Shown here piece by piece: positions 45,576 through 53,976 of a stretch of 64,000 bases of DNA. Each line of letters opens with the position of its first letter. Within the stretch, counting starts at the first letter, position 1. The notes below the pieces were generated by a model. It saw only the letters and a program-made list of their open reading frames with translations, was not told the DNA's origin and did no database searches. Source of the DNA: Arthrobacter sp. 9AX (GTDB taxonomy: Bacteria; Actinomycetota; Actinomycetes; Actinomycetales; Micrococcaceae). Where the stretch lies: the NCBI RefSeq assembly GCF_902506095.1, contig NZ_LR733293.1:3016487-3080486 (forward strand), in the 5' to 3' direction. Position numbers and translations under genes: made by a program.

Positions 45576-45865
45576 CAGGGGCTTGGCTCCGTTGAGGGGC
45601 CAAAGCCGGGATTTCGGCTCCCTGCGGCTAGACTGAAGAGGTAGAAATGGATGCCCGGTCGTTGATTTCCTTGATTTGAAACCAACAAGCCCGCCCCTAC
45701 GCGATCTTGAGATTTACCCGCTGGTCACCAGTGCCAGCATTTAGATAGCCCGCGATCGGCTTCCACTGGAATTGCTTGTGCGCCCGAGCGTGCTCCGGAA
45801 CAGCCTTATGGCAGGCCCGTTGAGCAGGCAGCGCCCATTGCCCAAATGAATAAGGAAACTCCCCA
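45576..45865 (+). other. 290-bp intergenic region / long leader of DEAD-box helicase gene
   Basis: No gene is visible. A -10-like TAGACT at 45629-45634 suggests transcription from about 45641, giving a 5' untranslated leader of about 225 nt. The sequence is less GC-rich than the flanking genes. Before the ATG-like GTG at 45866, AAGGAAACTCCCCA provides a ribosome site. Confidence 0.4.
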
Positions 45866-47545
45866 GTGAGTGAATTGCATACCCACCAGCTTCTGACCGA
45901 CGACTCCGGCATCGAAACCATCGAGCCCGAAGAAACCATCATCTCGGACGAGAAGCCGCACGAGATCGCGGAGAAGTCCTTTGCGGACTACAACGTGCGC
46001 GCCGACATCGTGGAGTCCCTGGCCGACGCCGGGATCACGCACCCCTTCCCCATCCAGGCCATGACCCTTCCGGTGGCCCTGTCCGGCCACGACATCATCG
46101 GCCAGGCCAAGACCGGTACCGGCAAGACCCTCGGTTTCGGCATCCCGGCCCTGCAGCGCGTGGTGGGCCAGGACGATCCCGGCTACGAAAAACTTGCGGT
46201 CCCCGGCGCCCCGCAGGCCCTGGTCATCGTCCCCACGCGTGAACTCGCGGTGCAGGTGGCCAACGACCTCCAGACGGCGTCGCGCAAGCGGAACGCCCGG
46301 ATCGCAACCATTTACGGCGGCCGTGCATACGAGCCCCAGGTGGAAGCCCTGAAGAACGGTGTGGAGGTTGTGGTAGGCACCCCCGGCCGCCTGATCGACC
46401 TCTACAAGCAGAAGCACCTGAGCCTGAAGAACGTTAAGATCGTCATCCTGGACGAAGCGGACGAAATGCTGGACCTCGGCTTCCTGCCGGACGTCGAGAC
46501 CCTGATCGCGGCCACCCCCGCCGTGCGCCAGACCCTGCTGTTCTCCGCCACCATGCCCGGCCCGGTCATCGCCATGGCCCGCCGCTACATGACGCAACCC
46601 ACCCACATCCGCGCCGCGGATCCGGAGGATGAGGGCCTGACCAAACGCGACATCCGCCAGCTGATCTACCGGGCGCACAGCATGGACAAGACCGAAGTGG
46701 TGGCCCGCATCCTGCAGGCCAAGGGCCGCGGGCGCACCATCATCTTCACCAAGACCAAGCGCACCGCTGCAAAGGTGGCCGAGGAACTGGTGGACCGCGG
46801 TTTCGCAGCCGCCGCCATCCACGGCGACCTCGGCCAGGGCGCCCGCGAGCAGGCGCTCCGGGCTTTCCGCAACAACAAGGTGGACGTCCTGGTGGCAACG
46901 GACGTGGCTGCCCGCGGCATCGACGTTGAGGACGTCACCCACGTCATCAACTACCAGTGCGTTGAAGACGAGAAGATCTACCTGCACCGGGTGGGCCGCA
47001 CCGGACGCGCCGGCAACAAGGGCACTGCCGTCACCTTCGTGGACTGGGACGACATGCCGCGCTGGGGCCTGATCAACAAGGCCCTGGGCCTGAGCGTGCC
47101 GGAGCCGGTGGAAACCTACTCGTCCTCGCCGCACCTCTACACGGACCTGGACATCCCCGAAGGCACCAAGGGACGCCTGCCGCGCGACAAGCGCACCCTG
47201 GCCGGGGTTGACGCCGAAGTGCTGGAGGACCTGGGCGAAACCGGCAAGAAGAACAGCCGCGGCGCACGTGACACCGGCCGCTCACGCGAGCGTGAGGGCC
47301 GTGGCCGCGAAAGCCGGAGCGGCAACCGCGACGCCGGACGCAGCGGTGACGCTGCCCGCTCAGGTGAGCGCCGCCGTCGTACGTCCGACGCAGCTGCCGC
47401 CCCGGCAGCCGCTGAGGCTCCTGCAGCCGCCGAGACCGAACAGCCCTCGCGTACCCGCCGCCCGCGGACACGCACCCGCCGCCGCAACGGCGAGGTAGTG
47501 GCCGGCAGCGACACAGGGACACAGCCCGGCAGCGCCGAGGCCTAA
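45866..47545 (+). CDS. DEAD-box ATP-dependent RNA helicase
   Basis: A 559-residue RNA helicase of the RhlE/DeaD type. The Q motif is in SFADYNVRADIV...FPIQAMTLPVAL, motif I AKTGTGKT (about 80-87), Ia PTRELAVQV, II DEAD (about 196-199), III FSATMP and VI HRVGRTGRAG. The last ~120 residues are Arg/Gly/Ser-rich and then Ala/Pro-rich, a disordered RNA-binding tail. The following methyltransferase gene begins 8 bp after its stop. Confidence 0.95.
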   Translation: MSELHTHQLLTDDSGIETIEPEETIISDEKPHEIAEKSFADYNVRADIVESLADAGITHPFPIQAMTLPVALSGHDIIGQAKTGTGKTLGFGIPALQRVVGQDDPGYEKLAVPGAPQALVIVPTRELAVQVANDLQTASRKRNARIATIYGGRAYEPQVEALKNGVEVVVGTPGRLIDLYKQKHLSLKNVKIVILDEADEMLDLGFLPDVETLIAATPAVRQTLLFSATMPGPVIAMARRYMTQPTHIRAADPEDEGLTKRDIRQLIYRAHSMDKTEVVARILQAKGRGRTIIFTKTKRTAAKVAEELVDRGFAAAAIHGDLGQGAREQALRAFRNNKVDVLVATDVAARGIDVEDVTHVINYQCVEDEKIYLHRVGRTGRAGNKGTAVTFVDWDDMPRWGLINKALGLSVPEPVETYSSSPHLYTDLDIPEGTKGRLPRDKRTLAGVDAEVLEDLGETGKKNSRGARDTGRSREREGRGRESRSGNRDAGRSGDAARSGERRRRTSDAAAAPAAAEAPAAAETEQPSRTRRPRTRTRRRNGEVVAGSDTGTQPGSAEA

Positions 47546-47553
47546 CCCCCTTC

Positions 47554-48426
47554 ATGACTGACACTGTCTGGGCGCCGGACGGCAGCAGCCTGGTGGTTCA
47601 CGCGGACAACGCGGAGTTCCTCCCCTCGCTGCCGGACGGCGCCTTCACACTGATTTACGTGGATCCGCCGTTCAACACCGGCCGGCCCCAGCAACGGCAG
47701 CAGACCACCATGGTGGCCAATGCTGAGGGCACCGGCGACCGGGTGGGGTTCAAGGGGCGGTCCTACGACACCATCAAGGGCGCACTGCACCGCTACGACG
47801 ATGCTTTCAGCGACTACTGGTCCTTCCTTGAACCGCGGCTCGTGGAAGCCTGGCGCCTGCTGGCCGAGGACGGCACACTGTACCTGCACCTCGACTACCG
47901 CGAAGTGCACTACGCCAAGGTGATGCTGGATGCGATCTTCGGCCGCGAGTGCTTCCTGAACGAGATCATCTGGGCCTACGACTACGGGGCCCGGGCCAAG
48001 AACCGCTGGCCCACCAAGCACGATAACATCCTGGTGTATGTGAAAAACCCGGCGAAGTACCACTTCGACAGCGCCGAGGTGGACCGGGAACCCTACATGG
48101 CACCCGGCCTGGTCACCCCCGCCAAACGCGAACTCGGCAAGCTGCCCACCGACGTCTGGTGGCACACCATCGTCTCCCCTACGGGCAAGGAAAAAACCGG
48201 CTACCCCACGCAGAAACCCGAAGGCCTGGTGCGCCGCGTGGTGGCAGCTTCAAGCCGGCCCGGCGACTGGTGCCTGGACTTCTTTGCCGGTTCCGGGACC
48301 CTGGGGGCTGTCTCCGCCAAGCTTGGCCGGAAGTTTGTGTGCGTGGACCAGAACCAGCCCGCCATCGACATCATGGCCAAGCGCCTGGGTGCGCACGCCG
48401 AGTTCACGTCCTTCCCAGCCACGTAG
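47554..48426 (+). CDS. Orphan site-specific DNA methyltransferase (N4-cytosine/N6-adenine)
   Basis: A 290-residue MTase of the beta-class order: catalytic DPPF (37-40, in YVDPPFNTG) comes first and the AdoMet-binding DFFAGSGTLG (about 242-251) comes near the C terminus. Other helpful stretches are YLHLDYREVHYAKVMLD and DNILVYVKNPAKYHF. Its recognition sequence cannot be read from the protein. No restriction endonuclease is nearby, so it is an orphan enzyme, possibly regulatory. It is 8 bp behind the helicase gene and likely to be co-transcribed with it. Confidence 0.9.
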   Translation: MTDTVWAPDGSSLVVHADNAEFLPSLPDGAFTLIYVDPPFNTGRPQQRQQTTMVANAEGTGDRVGFKGRSYDTIKGALHRYDDAFSDYWSFLEPRLVEAWRLLAEDGTLYLHLDYREVHYAKVMLDAIFGRECFLNEIIWAYDYGARAKNRWPTKHDNILVYVKNPAKYHFDSAEVDREPYMAPGLVTPAKRELGKLPTDVWWHTIVSPTGKEKTGYPTQKPEGLVRRVVAASSRPGDWCLDFFAGSGTLGAVSAKLGRKFVCVDQNQPAIDIMAKRLGAHAEFTSFPAT

Positions 48427-48444
48427 GTAGTTGGGCTGAACGGC

Positions 48445-49293
48445 TCAGGCGCGGACGACGGCCGTCCCGGTCCCCAGCTCCTCGATGCGGGCCAGGACCT
48501 CCGGGGTGGTGAGGTTCTCGCCGAGCAGGTTGGGTTTCCCGGTTCCGTGGTAGTCCGAGGACCCGGTGATCAGGAGGTCGTGCTTCGCGGCGAGCCTGCG
48601 CAGGAACCCGCGGCCCTCTTCCGGATTGTCGCGGTGGTTGATTTCCAGGCCGGCCAGTCCCGCGTCGATCATTTCCTGGTACACGCGCTCCCCCACGATC
48701 CGTCCGCGCGCCGAGGCCACCGGGTGGGCGAATACGGGGACGCCGCCTGCCGCACGGACAAGTTCGACGGCGATGGCCGGGTCCGGCGCGTAATGCTGGA
48801 TGAAGTAGCGGGACCGGGAGGTGAGGATGGACGCAAACGCCTCGGAACGGTCCTCCACCACGCCGGCGGCCACCAGGGCGTCGGCGATGTGCGGGCGGCC
48901 CAGGGTGGCGCCGGGAGCCACATGGTGGATGACGTCGTCCCAAGTGAGCGGGTAGTCCTCGGCCAGCAGGGTGACCATCCGCTCCGCCCGGGTGAGGCGG
49001 GCGTCCTTGGCCTTGGTGATTTCCTCGAGCAATCCGGGGTGTTCAGGATCGTGCAGGTAGCTCAGGAGGTGCACACTGATCCCCTGTTCCGTCCGGCACG
49101 AAACCTCCATGCCCGGCACCAGGGCAACGCCGTACTCCCTGGCAGCAACGGACGCCTCCGCCCAGCCCGCCGTGGAGTCATGGTCGGTCAGCGCCACCAC
49201 ATCAAGCCCGGCACGCGCCGCCGAGGCCATCACGTCGGCCGGTTTTTCCGTGCCGTCGGAAACGTTCGAGTGCGCATGCAGGTCAATCCTCAC
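48445..49293 (-). CDS. PHP-domain phosphoesterase
   Basis: A 282-residue metal-dependent phosphoesterase of the PHP family. Metal ligands are evident in RIDLHAHSNVSDG, LTDHDSTAGW, GMEVSC and GSSDYHGTGKPN. Relatives hydrolyse nucleoside 3',5'-bisphosphates or act as 5'-3' exonucleases on short RNA (YciV/RNase AM type), but the substrate here is not proven. The GTG start lies 6 nt after a TAGGCT box. It is divergent from pepP. Confidence 0.88.
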   Translation of the reverse strand: MRIDLHAHSNVSDGTEKPADVMASAARAGLDVVALTDHDSTAGWAEASVAAREYGVALVPGMEVSCRTEQGISVHLLSYLHDPEHPGLLEEITKAKDARLTRAERMVTLLAEDYPLTWDDVIHHVAPGATLGRPHIADALVAAGVVEDRSEAFASILTSRSRYFIQHYAPDPAIAVELVRAAGGVPVFAHPVASARGRIVGERVYQEMIDAGLAGLEINHRDNPEEGRGFLRRLAAKHDLLITGSSDYHGTGKPNLLGENLTTPEVLARIEELGTGTAVVRA

Positions 49294-49299
49294 CTGTCC

Positions 49300-49305
49300 A
49301 GCCTA
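49300..49305 (-). promoter_or_regulatory. -10 box, probable leaderless start of PHP gene
   Basis: The minus strand reads TAGGCT, 6 nt before the GTG at 49293. Confidence 0.5.
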
Positions 49306-49371
49306 GTTGACCCCGGGCTTCCTTCATGCGGGTATTCGCCCAAGCCTTCATGCTGGTGAGACGATGGTGCC

Positions 49372-50952
49372 GTGAACGATGCCGATAACACCCCCGATTC
49401 TGCTTCCCAGCCCCTGGACGAGCGCGTCAACAACCGCTCCCAGCGGCCCAGTTCCGACGCGTTCAAGGCCTTCATGGCCAGTAACTGGGCGCCGTCCAAC
49501 CAGGAACTCCCGGCGCGCGACGCCGTGGCCAGCTACGCCGCGACCCGGCGCAAAGCCATCTCCGGCCAGTTCAAAGGCGAACGCCTGGTCATCCCCGCCG
49601 GCCCCCTGAAGGTCCGGTCCAACGACTGCGACTACCGCTTCCGCCCCCACTCGGGCTTCGCCCACCTCACCGGGCTGGGCCTGGACCATGAGCCGGACGC
49701 CGTCCTGATCCTGGAGCCGGTGGAAGAAGGAAAAGGCGACGACGGCGGGAACCACCGCGCCACGCTGTACTTCCGGCCCCTGGCCGGGCGCGATACCGAA
49801 CAGTTCTACGCCGATTCAAGGTCCGGCGAGTTCTGGATCGGGGCACGCCCCACGCTGGCCGGGTTCGAGGCCCGGCTGGGCCTGGCCACCGCCCACATCG
49901 ACCAGCTCGAAACCGCCATCACCAAGAACGTGGGGGCCCCCGAGATCGGCGGCATCTCCATCCGCCTGGTGCGCAAGGTGGACGAGAACATCGACGCCCT
50001 GGTGGACACGGCCCGCTACAACACCGCCAAGGATCCGGACAACCTGGACCTCGGTGTCCTCGATGCACTGGACGAAAAGCTCAGCGAAGCCCTCTCCGAA
50101 CTGCGGCTGCTCAAGGATGAGTGGGAGGTGGAGCAGATGCAGCTCGCCGTCGCCGCCACCGTGGAAGGGTTCGAAGAAGTGGTGAAGGCGCTCCCCCGCG
50201 CCCTGACGCATGCCCGCGGCGAACGCGTGGTGGAGGGTGCCTTCTTCGCCCGCGCCCGCGAAGTGGGGAACGAACTGGGCTACGACACCATCGCGGCCGC
50301 AGGCAACAACGCCACGATCCTGCACTGGACCCGCAACACCGGCAGGATCAACGCCGGCGAGCTGCTGCTGGTGGACGCCGGGGTGGAGGCCGACTCCCTG
50401 TACACCGCCGACATCACACGGACCCTGCCCGCCACCGGTGTATTCAGCGACGTCCAGCGCAAAGTGTATGAGGCCGTCCTGGACGCGGCAGATGCCGGGT
50501 TCGCCGCGGCGCAGCCCGGCACCAAATTCCGCGACATCCACACCGCCGCCACCACAGTGCTGGCCGAACGGCTCGCCGAGTGGGGCCTCCTGCCGGTCAG
50601 CGTGGAGGAGGCCATCAGCCCGGAGGGCCAGCAGCACCGCCGGTGGATGCCGCACGGCACCAGCCACCACCTGGGCCTGGATGTCCACGACTGCGCGCAG
50701 GCCAAGCGGGAGCTCTACCTGGACGGCATCCTCACCGAGGGCATGGTGTTCACCATTGAACCCGGCCTGTACTTCAAGGAAGAGGACCTCGCGATCCCGG
50801 CCGAGTACCGCGGCATCGGCGTGCGGATCGAGGACGACATCCTGATGACCGCCGAGGGGCCCGTCAACCTCAGCGCCGCCCTGCCCCGCAAGGCGGAGGA
50901 CGTGGAGAACTGGATGGCCGGCATCTACCGTGAAGCCGAGGGGACCCGCTAA
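49372..50952 (+). CDS. pepP: Xaa-Pro aminopeptidase (M24B)
   Basis: A 526-residue aminopeptidase P that removes N-terminal residues before proline. The N-terminal creatinase-like domain includes DYRFRPHSGFAHLTGL. The dimetal site of the pita-bread fold is complete: VDAGVEADSLYTADITRT, HGTSHHLGLDVHD, FTIEPGLYF and VRIEDDILMT. The start is GTG at 49372, 78 bp from the divergent PHP start codon. A strong bidirectional terminator follows. Confidence 0.94.
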   Translation: MNDADNTPDSASQPLDERVNNRSQRPSSDAFKAFMASNWAPSNQELPARDAVASYAATRRKAISGQFKGERLVIPAGPLKVRSNDCDYRFRPHSGFAHLTGLGLDHEPDAVLILEPVEEGKGDDGGNHRATLYFRPLAGRDTEQFYADSRSGEFWIGARPTLAGFEARLGLATAHIDQLETAITKNVGAPEIGGISIRLVRKVDENIDALVDTARYNTAKDPDNLDLGVLDALDEKLSEALSELRLLKDEWEVEQMQLAVAATVEGFEEVVKALPRALTHARGERVVEGAFFARAREVGNELGYDTIAAAGNNATILHWTRNTGRINAGELLLVDAGVEADSLYTADITRTLPATGVFSDVQRKVYEAVLDAADAGFAAAQPGTKFRDIHTAATTVLAERLAEWGLLPVSVEEAISPEGQQHRRWMPHGTSHHLGLDVHDCAQAKRELYLDGILTEGMVFTIEPGLYFKEEDLAIPAEYRGIGVRIEDDILMTAEGPVNLSAALPRKAEDVENWMAGIYREAEGTR

Positions 50953-50961
50953 GGAACCGCG

Positions 50962-51015
50962 CAACGCAAAAGCGGGGCCACCGGAGATCATCCGGTGGCC
51001 CCGCTTTTTGCGTTG
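50962..51015. terminator. Strong bidirectional terminator
   Basis: An almost perfect stem of about 23 bp (50962-50984 with 50992-51015) includes AAAAGCGGGGCC and GGCCCCGCTTTTT. It lies between convergent pepP and the stress-protein gene. Confidence 0.93.
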
Positions 51016-51024
51016 GCGGAACTG

Positions 51025-51933
51025 CTACTGCCGCGGCTCGCCTGAGGGGCGCTGCTCATCGGCGGGGCGATCGTCGGCCGGGCGCTGGCCTTCGGAAGCC
51101 TGGACGGGAGCGTGGTGCGGGGCCGCCTGGGCACTCGCGTCCGGACCATTCTCCGGGAGCCGGACCCCGTACTGGGGCCGGCCGTCGGGCAGGTCCGGGT
51201 ACCGCACTGCCCGGGACGGGGCCGGGGAAGCCGGCTGCGCGCCGGCGTCGGGCTGCTGCTCGGCGGGCGCCCCATACGCCGGGTTATCCTGCACGGGCGA
51301 ACCGGGAGCCTGCCCGTAGGGGTCGGTCCAGCCGGACGGGCGGGCCGGGCCCTGGCCGGGCTGCTGGTAGGGCTGGTTATGGAAGTCCCGCTGCGTGTAG
51401 GGACCGCCACCCGCGGCAGCATCGGAGCGGGTCATGGGCAGCTGCTGCAGGAGCCTGCGGGCCTCGTGCGCGGCCTCGGGGGCGACGATGACGTCGTAGT
51501 TGGTGGCCACCACCTGGCTGGTGGAAGTGAAGTCGCGCTTTCCGCGCTGCATGGCGTAGGTGACGATGCCAAAGAGCATAAAGAATGCGGCACCCATCAG
51601 CACGGACGTCAGGATGGAGAAATACCCCGGCGACGGTGCAAAGAAGGAAAGCATCACGCCGACGAACAGGCCGAACCACATGCCGCTCAGCGCACCGGAC
51701 AGGGCAACGCGGGGATAGCTCAGACGCCCGGTAACCCGCTCCACCATCTTCAGTTCGTTGCCCACGATGGATACCATCTGCACGGGGAACTGCTGGTCCG
51801 CGAGGTAGTCCACCGCCTTCTGGGCGTCAAGGTAGGAAGTGTAGGAGCCGACGGTGTCGCCGGTGGGAACGGCCCTGGCTTCGTCCATGCCGTTGGGGCC
51901 ACCTGCCTTGGGAGCACCAAATATGTTTGCCAT
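51025..51933 (-). CDS. General-stress-protein (GSP17M-like) membrane protein
   Basis: A protein of about 302 residues with an N-terminal GSP17M/YflT-type domain (GSYTSYLDAQKAVDYLAD, FPVQMVSIVG). Two transmembrane helices in the centre (MWFGLFVGVMLSFF and AAFFMLFGIVTYAM) follow, then a Pro/Gln/Gly-rich C-terminal tail of about 130 residues. The ATG at 51933 (MANIFGAPK) is preferred; an in-frame ATG at 51951 is possible. Its role is unknown; the family name comes from a stress-induced Bacillus protein. Confidence 0.82.
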   Translation of the reverse strand: MANIFGAPKAGGPNGMDEARAVPTGDTVGSYTSYLDAQKAVDYLADQQFPVQMVSIVGNELKMVERVTGRLSYPRVALSGALSGMWFGLFVGVMLSFFAPSPGYFSILTSVLMGAAFFMLFGIVTYAMQRGKRDFTSTSQVVATNYDVIVAPEAAHEARRLLQQLPMTRSDAAAGGGPYTQRDFHNQPYQQPGQGPARPSGWTDPYGQAPGSPVQDNPAYGAPAEQQPDAGAQPASPAPSRAVRYPDLPDGRPQYGVRLPENGPDASAQAAPHHAPVQASEGQRPADDRPADEQRPSGEPRQ

Positions 51934-51998
51934 AGTCCCATTCTTGCCCATCAGTATGGGTGCTGCCTGTAAATTCAGCTAAAAGAGAGCAGACTCGG

Positions 51999-52004
51999 TA
52001 GCCT
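51999..52004 (+). promoter_or_regulatory. -10 box before the MgtE_N/CBS gene
   Basis: TAGCCT lies 6 nt before the GTG at 52011. The AGGA next to the start codon is too close to serve as a ribosome site. Confidence 0.45.
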
Positions 52005-52010
52005 GTAGGA

Positions 52011-53294
52011 GTGAGCACAACACCTACCCGCGTCTTCGTGGCGCGCCTGCTGGGCCTCGACGTCTTCGACCCGCTGGGCGACCGGCTGGGCCGGCTGCGC
52101 GATGTTGTTGTGCTGTCCCGGGGAACCCAGGGAGCCCCGCACGTGGTAGGCATCGTGGTGGAAGTTCCCGGGAAAAAGCGCGTCTTTGTGCCCATGACGA
52201 GGATTACCTCCATCGACCAGACGCAGATCATCTGTACCGGCCTGGTCAACCTGCGCCGCTTCGAACAGCGCGGCGCCGAGACGCTGGTGGTCGCCGAGAT
52301 GTTCGACCGCCGCGTTACCCTGCGGGACGGCAGCGGCGACGCCACCATCGAGGACATCGCCATGGACCAGAGCCGCTCCCGCGACTGGTTCGTCAGCAAG
52401 CTTTTTGTCCGGCGCGGCCATTCCCTGTCCCCGCTGAGCCGGCTGCGCCGCAACGAGACCTTGATCATCGACTGGGCCGACGCCCTGCAGGGTGCACGCA
52501 CCGAGCCCCAGGCCGCCACCCAGTTCGTGGCAAACCACGAGGACCTCAAGCCCGCTGACTTCGCCGAAGCACTGCAGGAAATGAGCGACAAACGCCGATT
52601 CGAGGTGGCCAGCGAGCTCCAGGACGAACGGTTGGCCGATGTCCTGCAGGAACTTCCGGAGGATGACCAGGTGGAGATCCTCTCCGCCCTTGATGTCCAG
52701 CGCGCCGCCGACGTTCTGGAGGAGATGGACCCCGACGACGCTGCGGACCTCCTCGGCGAGCTCCCCTCCGCGCAGGCCGAAGAGCTGCTCCAGCTGATGG
52801 AGCCGGAGGGCGCGGAGGACGTCCGGCGCCTGCTGGAATACGACGAAGACACCGCCGGCGGCCTGATGACCCCGGTGCCTGTGATCCTGCCACCCGAGGC
52901 AACCGTTGCCGAAGCCCTGGCGCACGTCCGGCGCGAGGAACTCTCCCCCGCATTGGCCTCCTCCATTTTCATCGCCCGGCCGCCGCTGGAGACGCCCACC
53001 GGCAGGTTCCTGGGCGTGGTCCACATCCAGCAGCTCCTCCGGTTTCCGCCCTTCGAGTCGCTCGGCAACCTGGTGGACAAGAACCTGGAGCCGTTGTCCG
53101 ACCAGGCCCACATCAGCGAAGTGGCCCGGACCCTGGCTACCTACAACCTGAACTCGCTTCCGGTAGTTAATGACGCCGGCCGGCTTGTGGGGGCGGTGAC
53201 TGTCGATGACGTTTTAGATCATCTGTTGCCCGATGACTGGCGCGCACACGACGGCGAAGCCCCGATAAGAAGGCTCGGTGGCCGCATTGGCTGA
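52011..53294 (+). CDS. PRC-barrel/MgtE N-terminal/CBS-domain protein (no transporter domain)
   Basis: A 427-residue soluble protein. The first ~240 residues resemble a PRC-barrel (VFVARLLGLDVFDPLGDRLG, VFVPMTRITSID). An MgtE intracellular N domain follows (about 185-290: DFAEALQEM, LADVLQELPEDDQVEIL, VLEEMDPDDAADLLGELP), then paired CBS domains (GGLMTPVPVILPPEAT, YNLNSLPVVNDAGRLVGAVT). MgtE magnesium channels carry such modules as Mg2+ sensors, but no membrane channel domain is present here. The DUF1003 gene starts 17 bp before its stop. Confidence 0.87.
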   Translation: MSTTPTRVFVARLLGLDVFDPLGDRLGRLRDVVVLSRGTQGAPHVVGIVVEVPGKKRVFVPMTRITSIDQTQIICTGLVNLRRFEQRGAETLVVAEMFDRRVTLRDGSGDATIEDIAMDQSRSRDWFVSKLFVRRGHSLSPLSRLRRNETLIIDWADALQGARTEPQAATQFVANHEDLKPADFAEALQEMSDKRRFEVASELQDERLADVLQELPEDDQVEILSALDVQRAADVLEEMDPDDAADLLGELPSAQAEELLQLMEPEGAEDVRRLLEYDEDTAGGLMTPVPVILPPEATVAEALAHVRREELSPALASSIFIARPPLETPTGRFLGVVHIQQLLRFPPFESLGNLVDKNLEPLSDQAHISEVARTLATYNLNSLPVVNDAGRLVGAVTVDDVLDHLLPDDWRAHDGEAPIRRLGGRIG

Positions 53295-53976
53295 CAACAG
53301 CATTCCGAAGAACCCCGGCCAGCGCCCCGCCTCCAAGCCGGGGCCCGCGGGGAGCCTGGATACCCCGCTGAGCGGCCGCCAACGGATCCTGCCCAAGTTC
53401 TCCCCGGACCCGGACGCCTTCGGCCACGCCACTGAGGGCTTTGCCCGGTTCATGGGTACGCCGCAGTTCCTGGTGTACATGACGGTGTTCGTTGTCATCT
53501 GGCTGGCCTGGAATACGTGGGCGCCGCTGGACTGGCAGTTCGATTCCCGCGACCTTGGGTTTACGCTGCTGACCCTCATGCTGTCCCTCCAGGCGTCCTA
53601 TGCCGCGCCGCTGCTGCTGCTGGCGCAGAACCGCCAGGACGACCGTGACCGGGTTTCGCTGCAGCAGGACCGCCAGCGCGCCGAACGTAACCTGTCCGAT
53701 ACCGAGTACCTGACCCGGGAGCTGGCCTCGCTGCGCATCGCACTGCGGGAGGTGGCGACACGCGACTACGTGCGCGCCGAGCTGCGTTCGCTGCTCGAGG
53801 ACATGCTCGAAGCCCAGGAGGAACTCCGGACCCACGAGCCGGCCGGGCAGGGGCAGCACGAGTCCCCACGCGACAAAGTGCGGGAAAAACTCAAGGAGCA
53901 GCGTGACCGGCAGCGGAACCCGCGCACGCAGCAGATTCCCCGGGTCAAACCGGGCCATTCAACCCAGGAACGTTAA
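53278..53976 (+). CDS. DUF1003 membrane protein
   Basis: A 232-residue protein of the DUF1003 family, with two transmembrane helices (FLVYMTVFVVIWLAWNTWAP and FTLLTLMLSLQASYAAPLLL) followed by the family-typical QNRQDDRDR and a long coiled-coil-like charged tail. The GTG start has AGAAGG 4 nt upstream and overlaps the preceding gene by 17 bp. The Mrp gene follows with no gap, so these three genes form a coupled operon. Function is unknown. Confidence 0.88.
   Translation: MAALADNSIPKNPGQRPASKPGPAGSLDTPLSGRQRILPKFSPDPDAFGHATEGFARFMGTPQFLVYMTVFVVIWLAWNTWAPLDWQFDSRDLGFTLLTLMLSLQASYAAPLLLLAQNRQDDRDRVSLQQDRQRAERNLSDTEYLTRELASLRIALREVATRDYVRAELRSLLEDMLEAQEELRTHEPAGQGQHESPRDKVREKLKEQRDRQRNPRTQQIPRVKPGHSTQER

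Noticed and set aside
47554..48426. Methyltransferase as part of a restriction-modification or phage-defence island
   Set aside because: Neighbours are a DEAD-box helicase, a PHP protein and aminopeptidase P; no nuclease, integrase or change in composition is seen.
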